DNA from: Toxonevra muliebris
Taxonomy: Eukaryota > Arthropoda > Insecta > Diptera > Pallopteridae
Direction: 5' to 3'
Length of the DNA: 64,000 bases
Assembly: GCA_963691655.1 (NCBI GenBank)
Contig: OY829329.1
Coordinates: forward strand, 53,581,408 to 53,645,407
Below the pieces are notes generated by a model. That model was not told the origin of the DNA. It made no database searches and saw only the letters and a program-made list of their open reading frames with translations. Each line of letters begins with the position of its first letter. Position 1 is the stretch's first letter. The position numbers and the translations under genes are program-made. This document shows positions 43,792 through 57,800 of this stretch, in pieces.

Positions 43792-45361
43792 GCACTTTTA
43801 TGGAGACCTAGCACAAATTGTAGGTCTAGTTATGCTATAGCGGAAATTTCCCATACACACCCAAAATCTCGTTTTATGGTAAAAAAACGTTTTTGGGTAG
43901 GTTGGTGTGAACAATCGCTCATAATTTTGCTAATTTTTATCCGATTTACAATTTTAGTCCTTAGTTTGAAAGGGGAAAAATAGTCCTACTATGTATTGTT
44001 AATTTTCATGAACTGAAAACTGGCGAGACTGTAGTTGATAGTAGTTGCGATTTTTCGATTTTTTAATCATTTTTTCGGCTTGGACGATGTTTTTACGATA
44101 TTATCCGATCTTGGAGATTTTTTGCGACAAAACACTTTGAAAGTAAATTTAATGTCATGTCGAAAGACCTTTTTTTTGAATGAAATTGGGTGAAAATTGA
44201 CGGAGTTGTGTGACTTTTAAGATTTTAGGAACATTTTATAATTTATAATCACTCAGTGCAGTGCACAGTGCAGAGTGCTCTTTGTTTCAAAAATGTTTGC
44301 CTCTTTCATTTCAACGACTAGCAGTAATCAGCAAACATGTTCATGGAGCCTTGTATTGGAAACGTTTTTCAATGACTCCTATTTTCTGGTGGAGTCATTC
44401 ACCTTATAGCGGTGTTCTTACTGAACCTTTACTAACAAAAGAAGGTTGTTCTCCGACCCGCTTCATTATTCAAAGTTTCAGTTCTCAGTTTAAAATTGCG
44501 ATATGCTATTATTTACCAGAATATGTAATTTCATCACTATACATATATACAATGGGTCCAAGATATAGAGTATTAAAAATTTCGCATATATGAGAGGTGG
44601 GCGTGGTAATAATCCAATATATCTAATTTTTGCAATAATATATGGCAATAATAATGTTTATAAGTACACAATTTATTTTGATTTTGTCTTGTGTCAAAAA
44701 ATCTCCAAGATCCAAAAACGGTTTTTTGACCATAAAACGAGATTTTGGGGATGTATGGGAAATATCCTCCATACCAGGGCCGTAGCCAGGATTTTTTTTC
44801 GGGGGGGGGTTCATTCGAAGAAAATTGACATTGACTTGCCACTACTGATGATGAGCCCGACCTCAAAACAATTACTAAAAATACGAAAAATAATCAGAGG
44901 CTCATTTTTTTCCTAAATGATTCCTAGTTTTTGTGAATGAATTTTTTATACTGAACACGAATCTGAGTTCAAAAATTACCTAGAAAAACTATAAATGCAA
45001 AATTGCTCAGCATCGCCTTCTCTTTTTGTATCCAATGTCAAACATCATGTCAAAGAAAACAAATCGGATCTGGTCGCATAGTGTAACTAAGATTTCAAGT
45101 TTATTTTTTTATATTTGACTTTTTAGAAAGAAACCGATGAAAGTAAAAAATATTTAAAAACTGTTCAATAGATTTTATTTTGACTTTTTTTCGTCCACTG
45201 GCAATTAATATCAAAAAATAGAAGAAAGTTTCCACATATCGGAGGGGGGGGGGAGGTCAGAACACCCAAAACCGCCCCCCCCCCTAAATACGGCCTTGCT
45301 CCATACCATTTTTCTTAGCTTTACTAGACCTACAATTTGTGCTAGGTCTCCATAAAAGTGC
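43792..45361. mobile_element. Foldback element with 39 bp perfect end repeats
   Basis: GCACTTTTATGGAGACCTAG at 43792 begins a 39 bp stretch repeated exactly in inverted form ending 45361. Inner arm segments (CCAAAATCTCGTTTTATGGT, TTTCCCATACA) also pair. The right arm is split by the hAT-like MITE at 44775-45298. No coding capacity and no clear target duplication. Confidence 0.7.
44775..45298. mobile_element. hAT-like MITE nested in the foldback
   Basis: CAGGGCCGTAG at the left and the complement of CAAGGCCGTAT at the right, with a perfect 8 bp duplication CTCCATAC (44767-44774 and 45299-45306). G9 follows the left end and C-runs precede the right end, as in the other two hAT-like elements here. 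Confidence 0.85.
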
Positions 45362-47522
45362 CTGCAATTTATTACTAAGGTACTCGCTAGAGAGTCTCAA
45401 AAAACATAATTTTAGGTATATCCAGGGTCTATAAAAGTTTATTTTTACTTTAATTATACATACATATATTCCAATATATTTCACGAGAAAGGAAAGTTTT
45501 TACCCTGAAAAAACAAAAATATTTGCTTGGACAACGTTCAAGGTGTCATAGAAAGTCATTACCCGATTTATAACCAAACTAGGTATACGGTCGGAAAACC
45601 GATTCCAATGTCTTCAAGAAAAATAAGCACCTTTGAAGAGCAGATGTTCTACCTTTTCCAATCAATTAATCTTTGAAAGACAAACATTTTGATTCTGCAA
45701 AACCTTTACATTATCAATTTACCGTTCAGGTCGCAGTGCCTGACTTTCAGGTCATCCCTTTCTTCGATTTTTTACATTATCAATTTTGAGTCAAATGATA
45801 CCTTTTTCTATACATATGGCCAAAGAAGATAAAAAATCTAACAATCCAATTGATATAATTAAAAATGATTGTGTCTTATTTCAAAATATGTTCCCTTTTC
45901 TTTCCCCTCTCTGATCATACCCAAATAATCACTAAACATAACCTCAAAAGCAACAATTTTCAATAGCAGCCGCACTCTTTGGACTTTAAATAGCTTAAAC
46001 AATAATCATAAAAATAAAACTTGTTGTCTGTGAAGATGGAATGGGAAGGAAAGAGTAGGAAGTGAAGTCATAGAAACTTGAAGTTTTCACCCACAACAAA
46101 AATATTCGTAATTAAAATCAATGATGCCAAAATAGACGCAAAACAATCATTTCGGCCTTTCTCTCTATGTATTTGAGTACAAATGTGTTGTGTACAATTT
46201 AGAAAAACAAAACGAAAACTTTAGGGGAATAGCAAGGGGGAAGCAGCACATGTTGCTCACTTGTTTATTTTGAAAAGTATCAATTGGTTTTGGAAATCGA
46301 TACTCTGCTTCAAAATAGCAGCTCATCTAAACTTCTACAACTATACGCAACTCACTTGCTAACAAAAATCAACACCATATGTGTAAGAGTGTGCCAAGTG
46401 CCACGAAGAGGAGTAGGGGTTAAATGCATGCTATGAGCATAAAGAAAGAACAAAAGAAAAGAATGTATCAAAAACAATAACAAGGAAAAGAGAATGATTT
46501 TTTTTTTTGGGGGGGGTACAATCAATTTAGCGACACTCCAGGGACGCATTAAATGTGAAAATAGCTATATTTGTTGGGGGAGAGAAAGAGCAAAAGAAAA
46601 AAATGGAAAAAATGAGACTAAAAGTTGCAAAAGTAAAACTGATTTTCAATTGTCATTATTATTATTGCAATCTTGCTTGCAGTTACGTTCCAAATTTGTG
46701 TTTTCTTATTCTCAAATTGAGTTTTAAGGCTGCCAGGGGTCACTTAATGCTTTTAATTTTATGACCACTTAATAACTATTAAACGTGGGTGTATGTCACT
46801 TATTTGAAAATGAATTTAAAATATTTTTCTTTTTTTTTAATAGCATTTTTTATTATTATTATTAAATTTTTCACTGCTAATAAAATTAATTGCTGGCTGT
46901 CAGATGTGACAGCTGTCACATAAAGCGCACGCCACATTATACCCGGTTGTTGTATGTAAGTATGTAAATAAAAATGTGCGCCACACTAAATGTCAAATTT
47001 TGTCAAGTGAAATTTTCATTTTATATTTTTTATTCTCAAGTTGGAAAGATTTAAGATTTTTGTAAATTATGTCAACATGAATTTTACAATTTCAAAATAT
47101 TTATCATAATTCACATTTATCGTGGTCTTGGAATTTTTTATGTTCTTTTTTTTTAATTTTATTTTTATTTTTTACATTTATTTGTTATATTTAGCATTTT
47201 AGTTTTTAAGTTTTAGAAAATTTTATGTTTTAAAAATTTTATTTATACATAAACACAAATGTATCTCTTGTTTCTTAATATTGACAGGTGTTCATTAATT
47301 TGTCAACACGTTGTATATTTTTTTTACACAATTTTTTTTCAAAATTGTGTTGGTGTAACATACATACATATTTATATAAATTTCTTAGGCGTGCGTGTAT
47401 TTATTGAGGTCAATTTGTCATGACAGCGATTTATTTTGAATTAGATAATTAAGAAGTGTTAGATATACTTAGAATTTCTTAGTTAACTTCAAAAATTTTG
47501 ATGTATATACATCTACAAATAC
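45362..47522. other. No gene recognised
   Basis: AT-rich. TGTGACAGCTGTCACA at 46905-46920 is a 16 bp perfect palindrome preceded by another CTGTCA at 46898. A poly-T/poly-G run at 46498-46516 may be one end of an unrecognised element. Confidence 0.4.
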
Positions 47523-47615
47523 ATGAGGGCACCAGAAATCGCTAGGATACACAGATTTGACGAAAGTGGGAGGTATACCGTCAGCGTCAGATACTGTGAT
47601 TCATCAAAACCGCCC
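47523..47615 (+). CDS. Candidate 93 bp coding exon (weak)
   Basis: An ATG at 47523 opens 31 codons (MRAPEIARIHRFDESGR then YTVSVRYCDSSKPP) ending on a codon boundary at donor GTAAGTG (47616). Codon content is less AT-rich than the surroundings and reads like real protein. There is no good acceptor upstream, so it would have to be a first coding exon of another transcript. No family recognised. No supporting downstream exon was found. Confidence 0.3.
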
Positions 47616-47802
47616 GTAAGTGTTTGCACTCAGTTTAGCGTTTACAGCTTAGTGTCCAGCTTGTTCATATTTCCATCGAACTGGTTTATATATAAAGTAT
47701 CAAATGTTTTACCTCTCGAAGACTCCAATTATATAGTACAGAACACTTCTCATATGTCGCAGACTATATTTCTATAAAATACTCTGCTTTTATTCATGTA
47801 TA

Positions 47803-49811
47803 TTAGGGTAGCCCTTAGCTATAAGTCTTTTCTAAAAGTAAAAATGTTGCTACTCCCTTGCACTAATCTGGTTCCAATCAAGAAAAAACGGGCTGTGTAA
47901 AACTTTAGCTCCATCGGACAACTTCTAGGCGACCCTCAAACGCCTTGAAGTTGAAACATAATATACACAACTCTTAAATCCGCTCAAAAGCGGTATAGTC
48001 TTCCCTATCTTAACCATTTTCTTGTTTCTTCTTAGAGACATTTATTTGGACACATCCAGGAAATTGTGTGAAAATCTTCTGAATCAAATTTTCTAAATGT
48101 AAATCTTCACAATTCCTGAAACAATATGAAAAATATAATCGCTCACAACTTCTATAGGAGAAACGTATTTTAGTGTACAAGAATAATACCTATAGAATCA
48201 ATTGTTAATTTAAAAGAATTTCAACGAAATTCACTTGACATGCCGAAAGTAACTCAGCAACCCTCAAACACATGGTTGTAAGAAACAGGGCAAACATGAT
48301 ATATTTTTTGGAAATTTTGCATTTTGTCTTCATAACAGCTTCAATATTTCTGTGGTAAAATAAACAGCATAACTAGAGTTAAGATATTTTTGACTATAAA
48401 TAATAAACTGATGCGAATTTTTAAATAATTTTTAGAATTATATATCGTTTTAAGAATCTTTAATTTCTTTATTTTCTTTAATTTGAAGATAAAGTCATTT
48501 GAAACAATAGCTGCGTTTATTCGCCACTTGCTTCTAGTTATGTATAACTAGCAGCGATAGTTGTATATAAAAACAACAACAAAGAAGAGCAGAGATAACA
48601 CATATAATAATAGCATGCAAAAATTCTCCTTTTCTGTCTTGTGTCCACCTCAATTTGAAATTCACTCTCGTGTATCCGCACTATGAGAGAGAATTTAGTA
48701 GCAGTTGGGCATTTTTTTTCGGTCTTCATCAACGATTTGTGTAACAAATTGTTTCTCAGTTTAATTTTTTGTGAAAATGTTATTGTATTCCTGAATGAGT
48801 TTCACATTTTTACTGCAACGTCATGGTCAACAACTTTCTTCTCAAGATTTTCAATTCCATTTCTGTAAGCTGGATCATCTTTCCATGTTGAAAGTTCTTT
48901 GTTAAAGAAATCGGTGCTGATAAAAAATTTCGCAAAGAAAATTTTTGTACCAGGAGTTACCAAAGACGTAAACTCGATGTTTATAAACGAAGAAAAATTA
49001 TTTCTTTGTAGCCTGCTTCCAATATAATTTAAGCTTTATTTGTTTTAACCGCTGTTGAAACTTTTTATCAAATAATGATAGAGCCACTGTTTAGGGAGCT
49101 AAGTACTTGAGGTGGGTGACAAATTCTGTGGTCAAATGCAGTAACCGCTTAAGTCAGAATATCTCATTTCGAGTAAACACGGTTTGAAGTTAATGTGATT
49201 GGTTGCCACTTTATGTAAGCGAATACCTTTAATTTTTTATAACTTTTTTTTTTTTAAAAACATAAAATTTCGGGGATTTCACGTACATATGCATTAGAAT
49301 AAGAAGAACACGATAGCATTTATAACTCAATTCTGCCTTAAGTCGACTTATTGCTTTTGACCACAGAATTTGTTCGCTGCTCCTTTCTGATTTTTAGATC
49401 AATATCCTGATAATTCATCAATTGACACATGAATAATAAGTAATGATCAGGTGCTTTAATTCCATCTGGTGAATTTTAAGAATTCTTCCCTTTATAAGAT
49501 AACTGAAACTGGTCTTGAGAAAGTTATATCTTGAATGCATAAATCATTGTTAACTCTAACAATTCTGACTAATCATCTCGGTGTTGTTTCCTCATGGAAA
49601 GGTGTTGTTTAAGAGATCCAAGAACAAAAAATTGATTTATCTGAAAAAATTACTTTCTGGTCGACAATGTACAACTTCATGGTCGATGAGTGCGCATCGC
49701 AGTTGTCCGATTGAACTCAAATTTTGCACAGATTGTTTCATTATTGATTGAAACAAGATAGGGGTCTGGGAGGTAAACTTTTAGGAAGTTGAAATATAAG
49801 GGCCACCCTAA
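47803..49811. mobile_element. Element with TTAGGGTRGCCCTTA ends
   Basis: TTAGGGTAGCCCTTAGCTAT at 47803 and the complement of TTAGGGTGGCCCTTATATTT ending 49811. TGTATA lies directly outside both ends (6 bp duplication). The arms share further blocks for about 150 bp (CTAAAAGT, TTCAATCAA/TTCCAATCAA, ATCGGACAACT). The ~1.7 kb interior has no transposase. Confidence 0.65.
49119..49373. mobile_element. ~255 bp MITE-like element nested in the preceding one
   Basis: ACAAATTCTGTGGTCAAATG at 49119 pairs with the complement ACAAATTCTGTGGTCAAAAG ending 49373; CTTAAG/GACTTAAG blocks follow in both arms. No clear target duplication. Confidence 0.55.
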
Positions 49812-49869
49812 TGTATATGGTATAGTTCTGAGAAAATATTTATATCTATAGGAAAGTTCAAGTTTCATC

Positions 49870-50095
49870 TGTTGCAGACCATATTTACATAGAAAAGCCT
49901 GTTGTGGACTATATTTCCAACAATATTTCTATAGTATATTTCAATATTTCTATAGTACAGTCTACTTTTATCAGACGCAAACTATATTTTTATAGTATAG
50001 TTCAAGTTTTATCTTTAGCAGACCTTGTAACACACTCCGTTTCTATAGTAAATCTGTCATAGATGATATTTCTATAGAATAGTTCAAGTTCCGTA
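49870..50095. repeat. Degenerate TATTTCTATAGTATAGTTCAAG repeats
   Basis: GCAGACCATATTT, GGACTATATTTCC, ATATTTCTATAGTATA, CTATATTTTTATAGTATAG and GATATTTCTATAGAATAG recur at irregular ~30-45 bp spacing. Confidence 0.5.
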
Positions 50096-51078
50096 TATCG
50101 CCGACGAAAGCGAGCCGTTTGAGGATTCTATATATCTCAGAGTTTTGAGCAACAGATCTAGCTTCTATGCTGACCTATATGGATCATAAGCCAAGTCAAC
50201 TGACTATGACAGTTAATACCCTAGCACTGTAAGTGCGAATCCATACTTTTTTCTTTATTAGAATAGTTTATTAATCGTTGCTATTGTAATCGTGTCTTAT
50301 TCCGTCGTTCTGGTTAATTTTGAAACAACCTTAAATCGATCTAACCTCAATATAAAATAATATACAATAGTAAAGAAATCCTAAAAATGCTGTATAGGTA
50401 TTTCGATAGCATGTGACCCCCTAAGCTAATACTTAAAACAGTGATATCATAAATTTAAGTAGCCTACTCCATGTCAAAGTGAAAAATGCTCAAACGTTTG
50501 TATCTTTGGATTCCCAGAATTTCAGCTACTTCCACAATAATATAAGTCCTACTCTTCTGTTTAATTTATGTCCCAAAAACTATTAACAAATTGACAGCAA
50601 CAATTGAAGCCTACTTCAAATTGTTTACCCTCCTTTTACTATAAGGTTTAAGCAACAAAGTATGAATTCTTCCCACTTTGTTGTTTGCAATAAGCTCCAC
50701 TTCATTGAGAAATATCAAACATGATCTTAAACATTTACTACTTCCGATTTGCACTCTACATGTGACCTTTTAAATGTAAGTGTTGCTATTTTTAAACACT
50801 CACAGAGTTGTTCATAATATTTATTTGAGGGGAGCTGAATTGTATGCATTTATGTAATACAAAGTAATTTTTATGAGGGTTGCTTTATTTTTAAGTACTT
50901 ACTATGCCTTATTTAAATTAAAAACAAACAACGTGCCTGCCGCGCTCATAAATTAGCGCCATTTAATAGCAAAATGACATAAATCACTTTATTGTTTGTT
51001 TGTTTTTTTCGTTTTTTCGGGGAAGAAACTAAAGTGCAGTTTTTAAAAATGCATTACATATGCTGCATTAAAATTATA
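50096..51078. other. No gene recognised
   Basis: AT-rich sequence without splice-bounded frames or element ends, up to the target duplication of the large foldback (51079-51087). Confidence 0.45.
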
Positions 51079-51094
51079 TATTTATTTAACGGTG

Positions 51095-51120
51095 TGAAGA
51101 TAGCCACGCGTGGCTATCTT
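51095..51120. repeat. Terminal palindrome, left end
   Basis: The 20 bp perfect palindrome GATAGCCACGCGTGGCTATC lies about 10 bp from the left end of the foldback and extends by AA/TT on each side. It contains two CpG in an ACGCGT core. Confidence 0.9.
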
Positions 51121-51381
51121 AGCAAATACACAAACCACAAAATGTAAAAATTTCTATGTTAACTTAACAGAAAAAATGTTAACCGAAAAATTTTATGTTA
51201 AGCACAACATAGAATATTCGTTCGGATCCTGATGACCATTGGGAGAACTGACTGTGACCACCAGACATACCATTCGATAGGCATTGAAATGTTGTTTAAC
51301 CATGCATACACAAATGTAACATATTTATTTCAGATTATTTTTAATTAATTTATGAAAAATATCAATTTGAAAAGCGAGTTG

Positions 51382-51800
51382 GAGGAATCAGGTGGTCATA
51401 TGGAGCACTTGTACAACTTTAGCCGACATCACATGGGTATCAGTGGATAGGTATTGAAGAGTAGATCAATCCTGCATTTTCAAAACATCTAACAGAATTA
51501 CCGGATTGTCGTTAATTTCCGTTGGAAAATTTTCATGTTGGGTGCAGTTGGGTGGAGGAATCAGGTGGTCATATGGAGCACTTGTACAACTTTAGCCGAC
51601 ATCACATGGGTATCAGTGGATAGGTATTGAAGAGTAGATCAATCCTGCATTTTCAAAACATCTAACAGAATTACCGATTGCCGTTAATTTCCGTTTGAAA
51701 ATATCATGTTGGGTGCAAAATGGGTGGAGGAATCAGGTGGTCATATGGAGCGCTTGTACAACTTTAGCCGACGTCACATGGGTATCAGTGGACAGGTATT
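51382..51800 (+). repeat. Satellite units, left (+) arm, ~2.4 copies
   Basis: GGAATCAGGTGGTCATATGG starts units near 51383, 51555 and 51727 (period ~172 bp). The third unit is cut off inside GACAGGTATTG at 51800, where the array switches orientation. Confidence 0.9.
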
Positions 51801-51801
51801 G

Positions 51802-54800
51802 CACCTGATTCCTCCACCCAACTGCACCCAACATGATATTTTCAAACGGAAATTAACGACAATCCGGTAATTCTGTTAGATGTTTTGAAAATGCAGGATT
51901 GATCTACTCTTCAATACCTGTCCACTGATACCCATGTGATGTCGGCTAAAGTTGTACAAGTGCTCCATATGACCACTTGATTCCTCCACCCAGCTGCACT
52001 TAACATGAAAATTTTCTAACGGAAATTAACGACAATCCAGTAATTCTGTTAGATGTTTTGAAAATGCAGGATTGATCTACTCTTCAATACCTGTCCACTG
52101 ATACCCATGTGACGTCGGCTAAAGTTGTACAAGCGCTCCATATGACCACCTGATTCCTCCACCCAACTGCACCCAACATGATATTTTCAAACGGAAATTA
52201 ACGGCAATCCGGTAATTCTGTTAGATGTTTTGAAAATGCAGGATTGATCTACTCTTCAATACCTGTCCACTGATACCCATGTGATGTCGGCTAAAGTTGT
52301 ACAAGTGCTCCATATGACCACTTGATTCCTCCACCCAGCTGCACTTAACATGAAAATTTTCTAACAGAAATTAACGACAATCCAGTAATTCTGTTAGATG
52401 TTTTGAAAATGCAGGATTGATCTACTCTTCAATACCTGTCCACTGATACCCATGTGATGTCGGCTAAAGTTGTACAAGTGCTCCATATGACCACTTGATT
52501 CCTCCACCCAGCTGCACCCAACATGAAAATTTTCTAACGGAAATTAACGACAATCCGGTAATTCTGTTAGATGTTTTGAAAATGCAGGATTGATCTACTC
52601 TTCAATACCTGTCCACTGATACCCATGTGATGTCGGCTAAAGTTGTACAAGTGCTCGATATGACCACTTGATTCCTCCACCCAGCTGCACTTAACATGAA
52701 AATTTTCTAACGGAAATTAACGACAATCCGGTAATTCTGTTAGATGTTTTGAAAATGCAGGATTGATCTACTCTTCAATACCTGTCCACTGATACCCATG
52801 TGATGTCGGCTAAAGTTGTACAAGTGCTCGATATGACCACTTGATTCCTCCACCCAGCTGCACCCAACAAGAAAATTTTCTAACGGAAATTAACGACAAT
52901 CCGGTAATTCTGTTAGATGTTTTGAAAATGCAGGATTGATCTACTCTTCAATACCTGTCCACTGATACCCATGTGACGTCGGCTAAAGTTGTACAAGCGC
53001 TCCATATGACCACCTGATTCCTCCACCCAACTGCACCCAACATGATATTTTCAAACGGAAATTAACGACAATCCGGTAATTCTGTTAGATGTTTTGAAAA
53101 TGCAGGATTGATCTACTCTTCAATACCTGTCCACTGATACCCATGTGACGTCGGCTAAAGTTGTACAAGCGCTCCATATGACCACCTGATTCCTCCACCC
53201 AACTGCACCCAACATGATATTTTCAAACGGAAATTAACGACAATCCGGTAATTCTGTTAGATGTTTTGAAAATGCAGGATTGATCTACTCTTCAATACCT
53301 GTCCACTGATACCCATGTGATGTCGGCTAAAGTTGTACAAGTGCTCGATATGACCACTTGATTCCTCCACCCAGCTGCACTTAACATGAAAATTTTCTAA
53401 CGGAAATTAACGACAATCCGGTAATTCTGTTAGATGTTTTGAAAATGCAGGATTGATCTACTCTTCAATACCTGTCCACTGATACCCATGTGACGTCGGC
53501 TAAAGTTGTACAAGCGCTCCATATGACCACCTGATTCCTCCACCCAACTGCACCCAACATGATATTTTCAAACGGAAATTAACGACAATCCGGTAATTCT
53601 GTTAGATGTTTTGAAAATGCAGGATTGATCTACTCTTCAATACCTGTCCACTGATACCCATGTGATGTCGGCTAAAGTTGTACAAGTGCTCCATATGACC
53701 ACTTGATTCCTCCACCCAGATGCACCCAACAAGAAAATTTTCTAACGGAAATTAACGACAATCCGGTAATTCTGTTAGATGTTTTGAAAATGCAGGATTG
53801 ATCTACTCTTCAATACCTGTCCACTGATACCCATGTGATGTCGGCTAAAGTTGTACAAGTGCTCGATATGACCACTTGATTCCTCCACCCAGCTGCACTT
53901 AACATGAAAATTTTCTAACGGAAATTAACGACAATCCGGTAATTCTGTTAGATGTTTTGAAAATGCAGGATTGATCTACTCTTCAATACCTGTCCACTGA
54001 TACCCATGTGATGTCGGCTAAAGTTGTACAAGTGCTCGATATGACCACTTGATTCCTCCACCCAGCTGCACTTAACATGAAAATTTTCTAACGGAAATTA
54101 ACGACAATCCGGTAATTCTGTTAGATGTTTTGAAAATGCAGGATTGATCTACTCTTCAATACCTGTCCACTGATACCCATGTGACGTCGGCTAAAGTTGT
54201 ACAAGCGCTCCATATGACCACCTGATTCCTCCACCCAACTGCACCCAACATGATATTTTCAAACGGAAATTAACGACAATCCGGTAATTCTGTTAGATGT
54301 TTTGAAAATGCAGGATTGATCTACTCTTCAATACCTGTCCACTGATACCCATGTGACGTCGGCTAAAGTTGTACAAGCGCTCCATATGACCACCTGATTC
54401 CTCCACCCAACTGCACCCAACATGATATTTTCAAACGGAAATTAACGACAATCCGGTAATTCTGTTAGATGTTTTGAAAATGCAGGATTGATCTACTCTT
54501 CAATACCTGTCCACTGATACCCATGTGATGTCGGCTAAAGTTGTACAAATGCTCCATATGACCACTTGATTTCTCCACCCAGCTGCACTTAACATGAAAA
54601 TTTTCTAACGGAAATTAACGACAATCCGGTAATTCTGTTAGATGTTTTGAAAATGCAGGATTGATCTACTCTTCAATACCTGTCCACTGATACCCATGTG
54701 ATGTCGCCTAAAGTTGTACAAGTGCTCCATATGACCACTTGATTCCTCCACCCAGCTGCACCCAACAAGAAAATTTTCTAACGGAAATTAACGACAATCC

Positions 54801-57800
54801 GGTAATTCTGTTAGATGTTTTGAAAATGCAGGATTGATCTACTCTTCAATACCTGTCCACTGATACCCATGTGATGTCGGCTAAAGTTGTACAAATGCTC
54901 CATATGACCACTTGATTTCTCCACCCAGCTGCACTTAACATGAAAATTTTCTAACGGAAATTAACGACAATCCGGTAATTCTGTTAGATGTTTTGAAAAT
55001 GCAGGATTGATCTACTCTTCAATACCTGTCCACTGATACCCATGTGATGTCGGCTAAAGTTGTACAAGTGCTCGATATGACCACTTGATTCCTCCACCCA
55101 GCTGCACTTAACATGAAAATTTTCTAACGGAAATTAACGACAATCCGGTAATTCTGTTAGATGTTTTGAAAATGCAGGATTGATCTACTCTTCAATACCT
55201 GTCCACTGATACCCATGTGACGTCGGCTAAAGTTGGACAAGCGCTCCATATGACCACCTGATTCCTCCACCCAACTGCACCCAACATGATATTTTCAAAC
55301 GGAAATTAACGACAATCCGGTAATTCTGTTAGATGTTTTGAAAATGCAGGATTGATCTACTCTTCAATACCTGTCCACTGATACCCATGTGATGTCGGCT
55401 AAAGTTGTACAAGTGCTCCATATGACCACTTGATTCCTCCACCCAGCTGCACCCAACAAGAAAATTTTCTAACGGAAATTAACGACAATCCGGTAATTCT
55501 GTTAGATGTTTTGAAAATGCAGGATTGATCTACTCTTCAATACCTGTCCACTGATACCCATGTGACGTCGGCTAAAGTTGTACAAGCGCTCCATATGACC
55601 ACCTGATTCCTCCACCCAACTGCACCCAACATGATATTTTCAAACGGAAATTAACGACAATCCGGTAATTCTGTTAGATGTTTTGAAAATGCAGGATTGA
55701 TCTACTCTTCAATACCTGTCCACTGATACCCATGTGATGTCGGCTAAAGTTGTACAAGTGCTCGATATGACCACTTGATTCCTCCACCCAGCTGCACTTA
55801 ACATGAAAATTTTCTAACGGAAATTAACGACAATCCGGTAATTCTGTTAGATGTTTTGAAAATGCAGGATTGATCTACTCTTCAATACCTGTCCACTGAT
55901 ACCCATGTGACGTCGGCTAAAGTTGTACAAGCGCTCCATATGACCACCTGATTCCTCCACCCAACTGCACCCAACATGATATTTTCAAACGGAAATTAAC
56001 GACAATCCGGTAATTCTGTTAGATGTTTTGAAAATGCAGGATTGATCTACTCTTCAATACCTGTCCACTGATACCCATGTGATGTCGGCTAAAGTTGTAC
56101 AAGTGCTCCATATGACCACTTGATTCCTCCACCCAGCTGCACCCAACAAGAAAATTTTCTAACGGAAATTAACGACAATCCGGTAATTCTGTTAGATGTT
56201 TTGAAAATGCAGAATTGATCTACTCTTCAATACCTGTCCACTGATACCCATGTGATGTCGGCTAAAGTTGTACAAGTGCTCGATATGACCACTTGATTCC
56301 TCCACCCAGCTGCACTTAACATGAAAATTTTCTAACGGAAATTAACGACAATCCGGTAATTCTGTTAGATGTTTTGAAAATGCAGGATTGATCTACTCTT
56401 CAATACCTGTCCACTGATACCCATGTGACGTCGGCTAAAGTTGTACAAGCGCTCCATATGACCTCCTGATTCCTCCACCCAACTGCACCCAACATGATAT
56501 TTTCAAACGGAAATTAACGGCAATCCGGTAATTCTGTTAGATGTTTTGAAAATGCAGGATTGATCTACTCTTCAATACCTGTCCACTGATACCCATATGA
56601 TGTCGGCTAAAGTTGTACAAGTGCTCCATATGACCACTTGATTCCTCCACCCAGCTGCACTTAACATGAAAATTTTCTAACGGAAATTAACGACAATCCG
56701 GTAATTCTGTTAGATGTTTTGAAAATGCAGGATTGATCTACTCTTCAATACCTGTCCACTGATACCCATGTGATGTCGGCTAAAGTTGTACAAGTGCTCG
56801 ATATGACCACTTGATTCCTCCACCCAGCTGCACTTAACATGAAAATTTTCTAACGGAAATTAACGACAATCCGGTAATTCTGTTAGATGTTTTGAAAATG
56901 CAGGATTGATCTACTCTTCAATACCTGTCCACTGATACCCATGTGACGTCGGCTAAAGTTGTACAAGCGCTCCATATGACCTCCTGATTCCTCCACCCAA
57001 CTGCACCCAACATGATATTTTCAAACGGAAATTAACGGCAATCCGGTAATTCTGTTAGATGTTTTGAAAATGCAGGATTGATCTACTCTTCAATACCTGT
57101 CCACTGATACCCATGTGATGTCGGCTAAAGTTGTACAAGTGCTCGATATGACCACTTGATTCCTCCACCCAGCTGCACTTAACATGAAAATTTTCTAACG
57201 GAAATTAACGACAATCCGGTAATTCTGTTAGATGTTTTGAAAATGCAGGATTGATCTACTCTTCAATACCTGTCCACTGATACCCATGTGATGTCGGCTA
57301 AAGTTGTACAAGTGCTCCATATGACCACTTGATTCCTCCACCCAGCTGCACCCAACATGAAAATTTTCTAACGGAAATTAACGACAATCCGGTAATTCTG
57401 TTAGATGTTTTGAAAATGCAGGATTGATCTACTCTTCAATACCTGTCCACTGATACCCATGTGATGTCGGCTAAAGTTGTACAAGTGCTCGATATGACCA
57501 CTTGATTCCTCCACCCAGCTGCACTTAACATGAAAATTTTCTAACGGAAATTAACGACAATCCGGTAATTCTGTTAGATGTTTTGAAAATGCAGGATTGA
57601 TCTACTCTTCAATACCTGTCCACTGATACCCATGTGACGTCGGCTAAAGTTGTACAAGCGCTCCATATGACCACCTGATTCCTCCACCCAACTGCACCCA
57701 ACATGATATTTTCAAACGGAAATTAACGACAATCCGGTAATTCTGTTAGATGTTTTGAAAATGCAGGATTGATCTACTCTTCAATACCTGTCCACTGATA

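Noticed and set aside
47803..47815. Telomeric TTAGGG sequence
   Set aside because: Single occurrence that is the terminal repeat of an element; not tandem.
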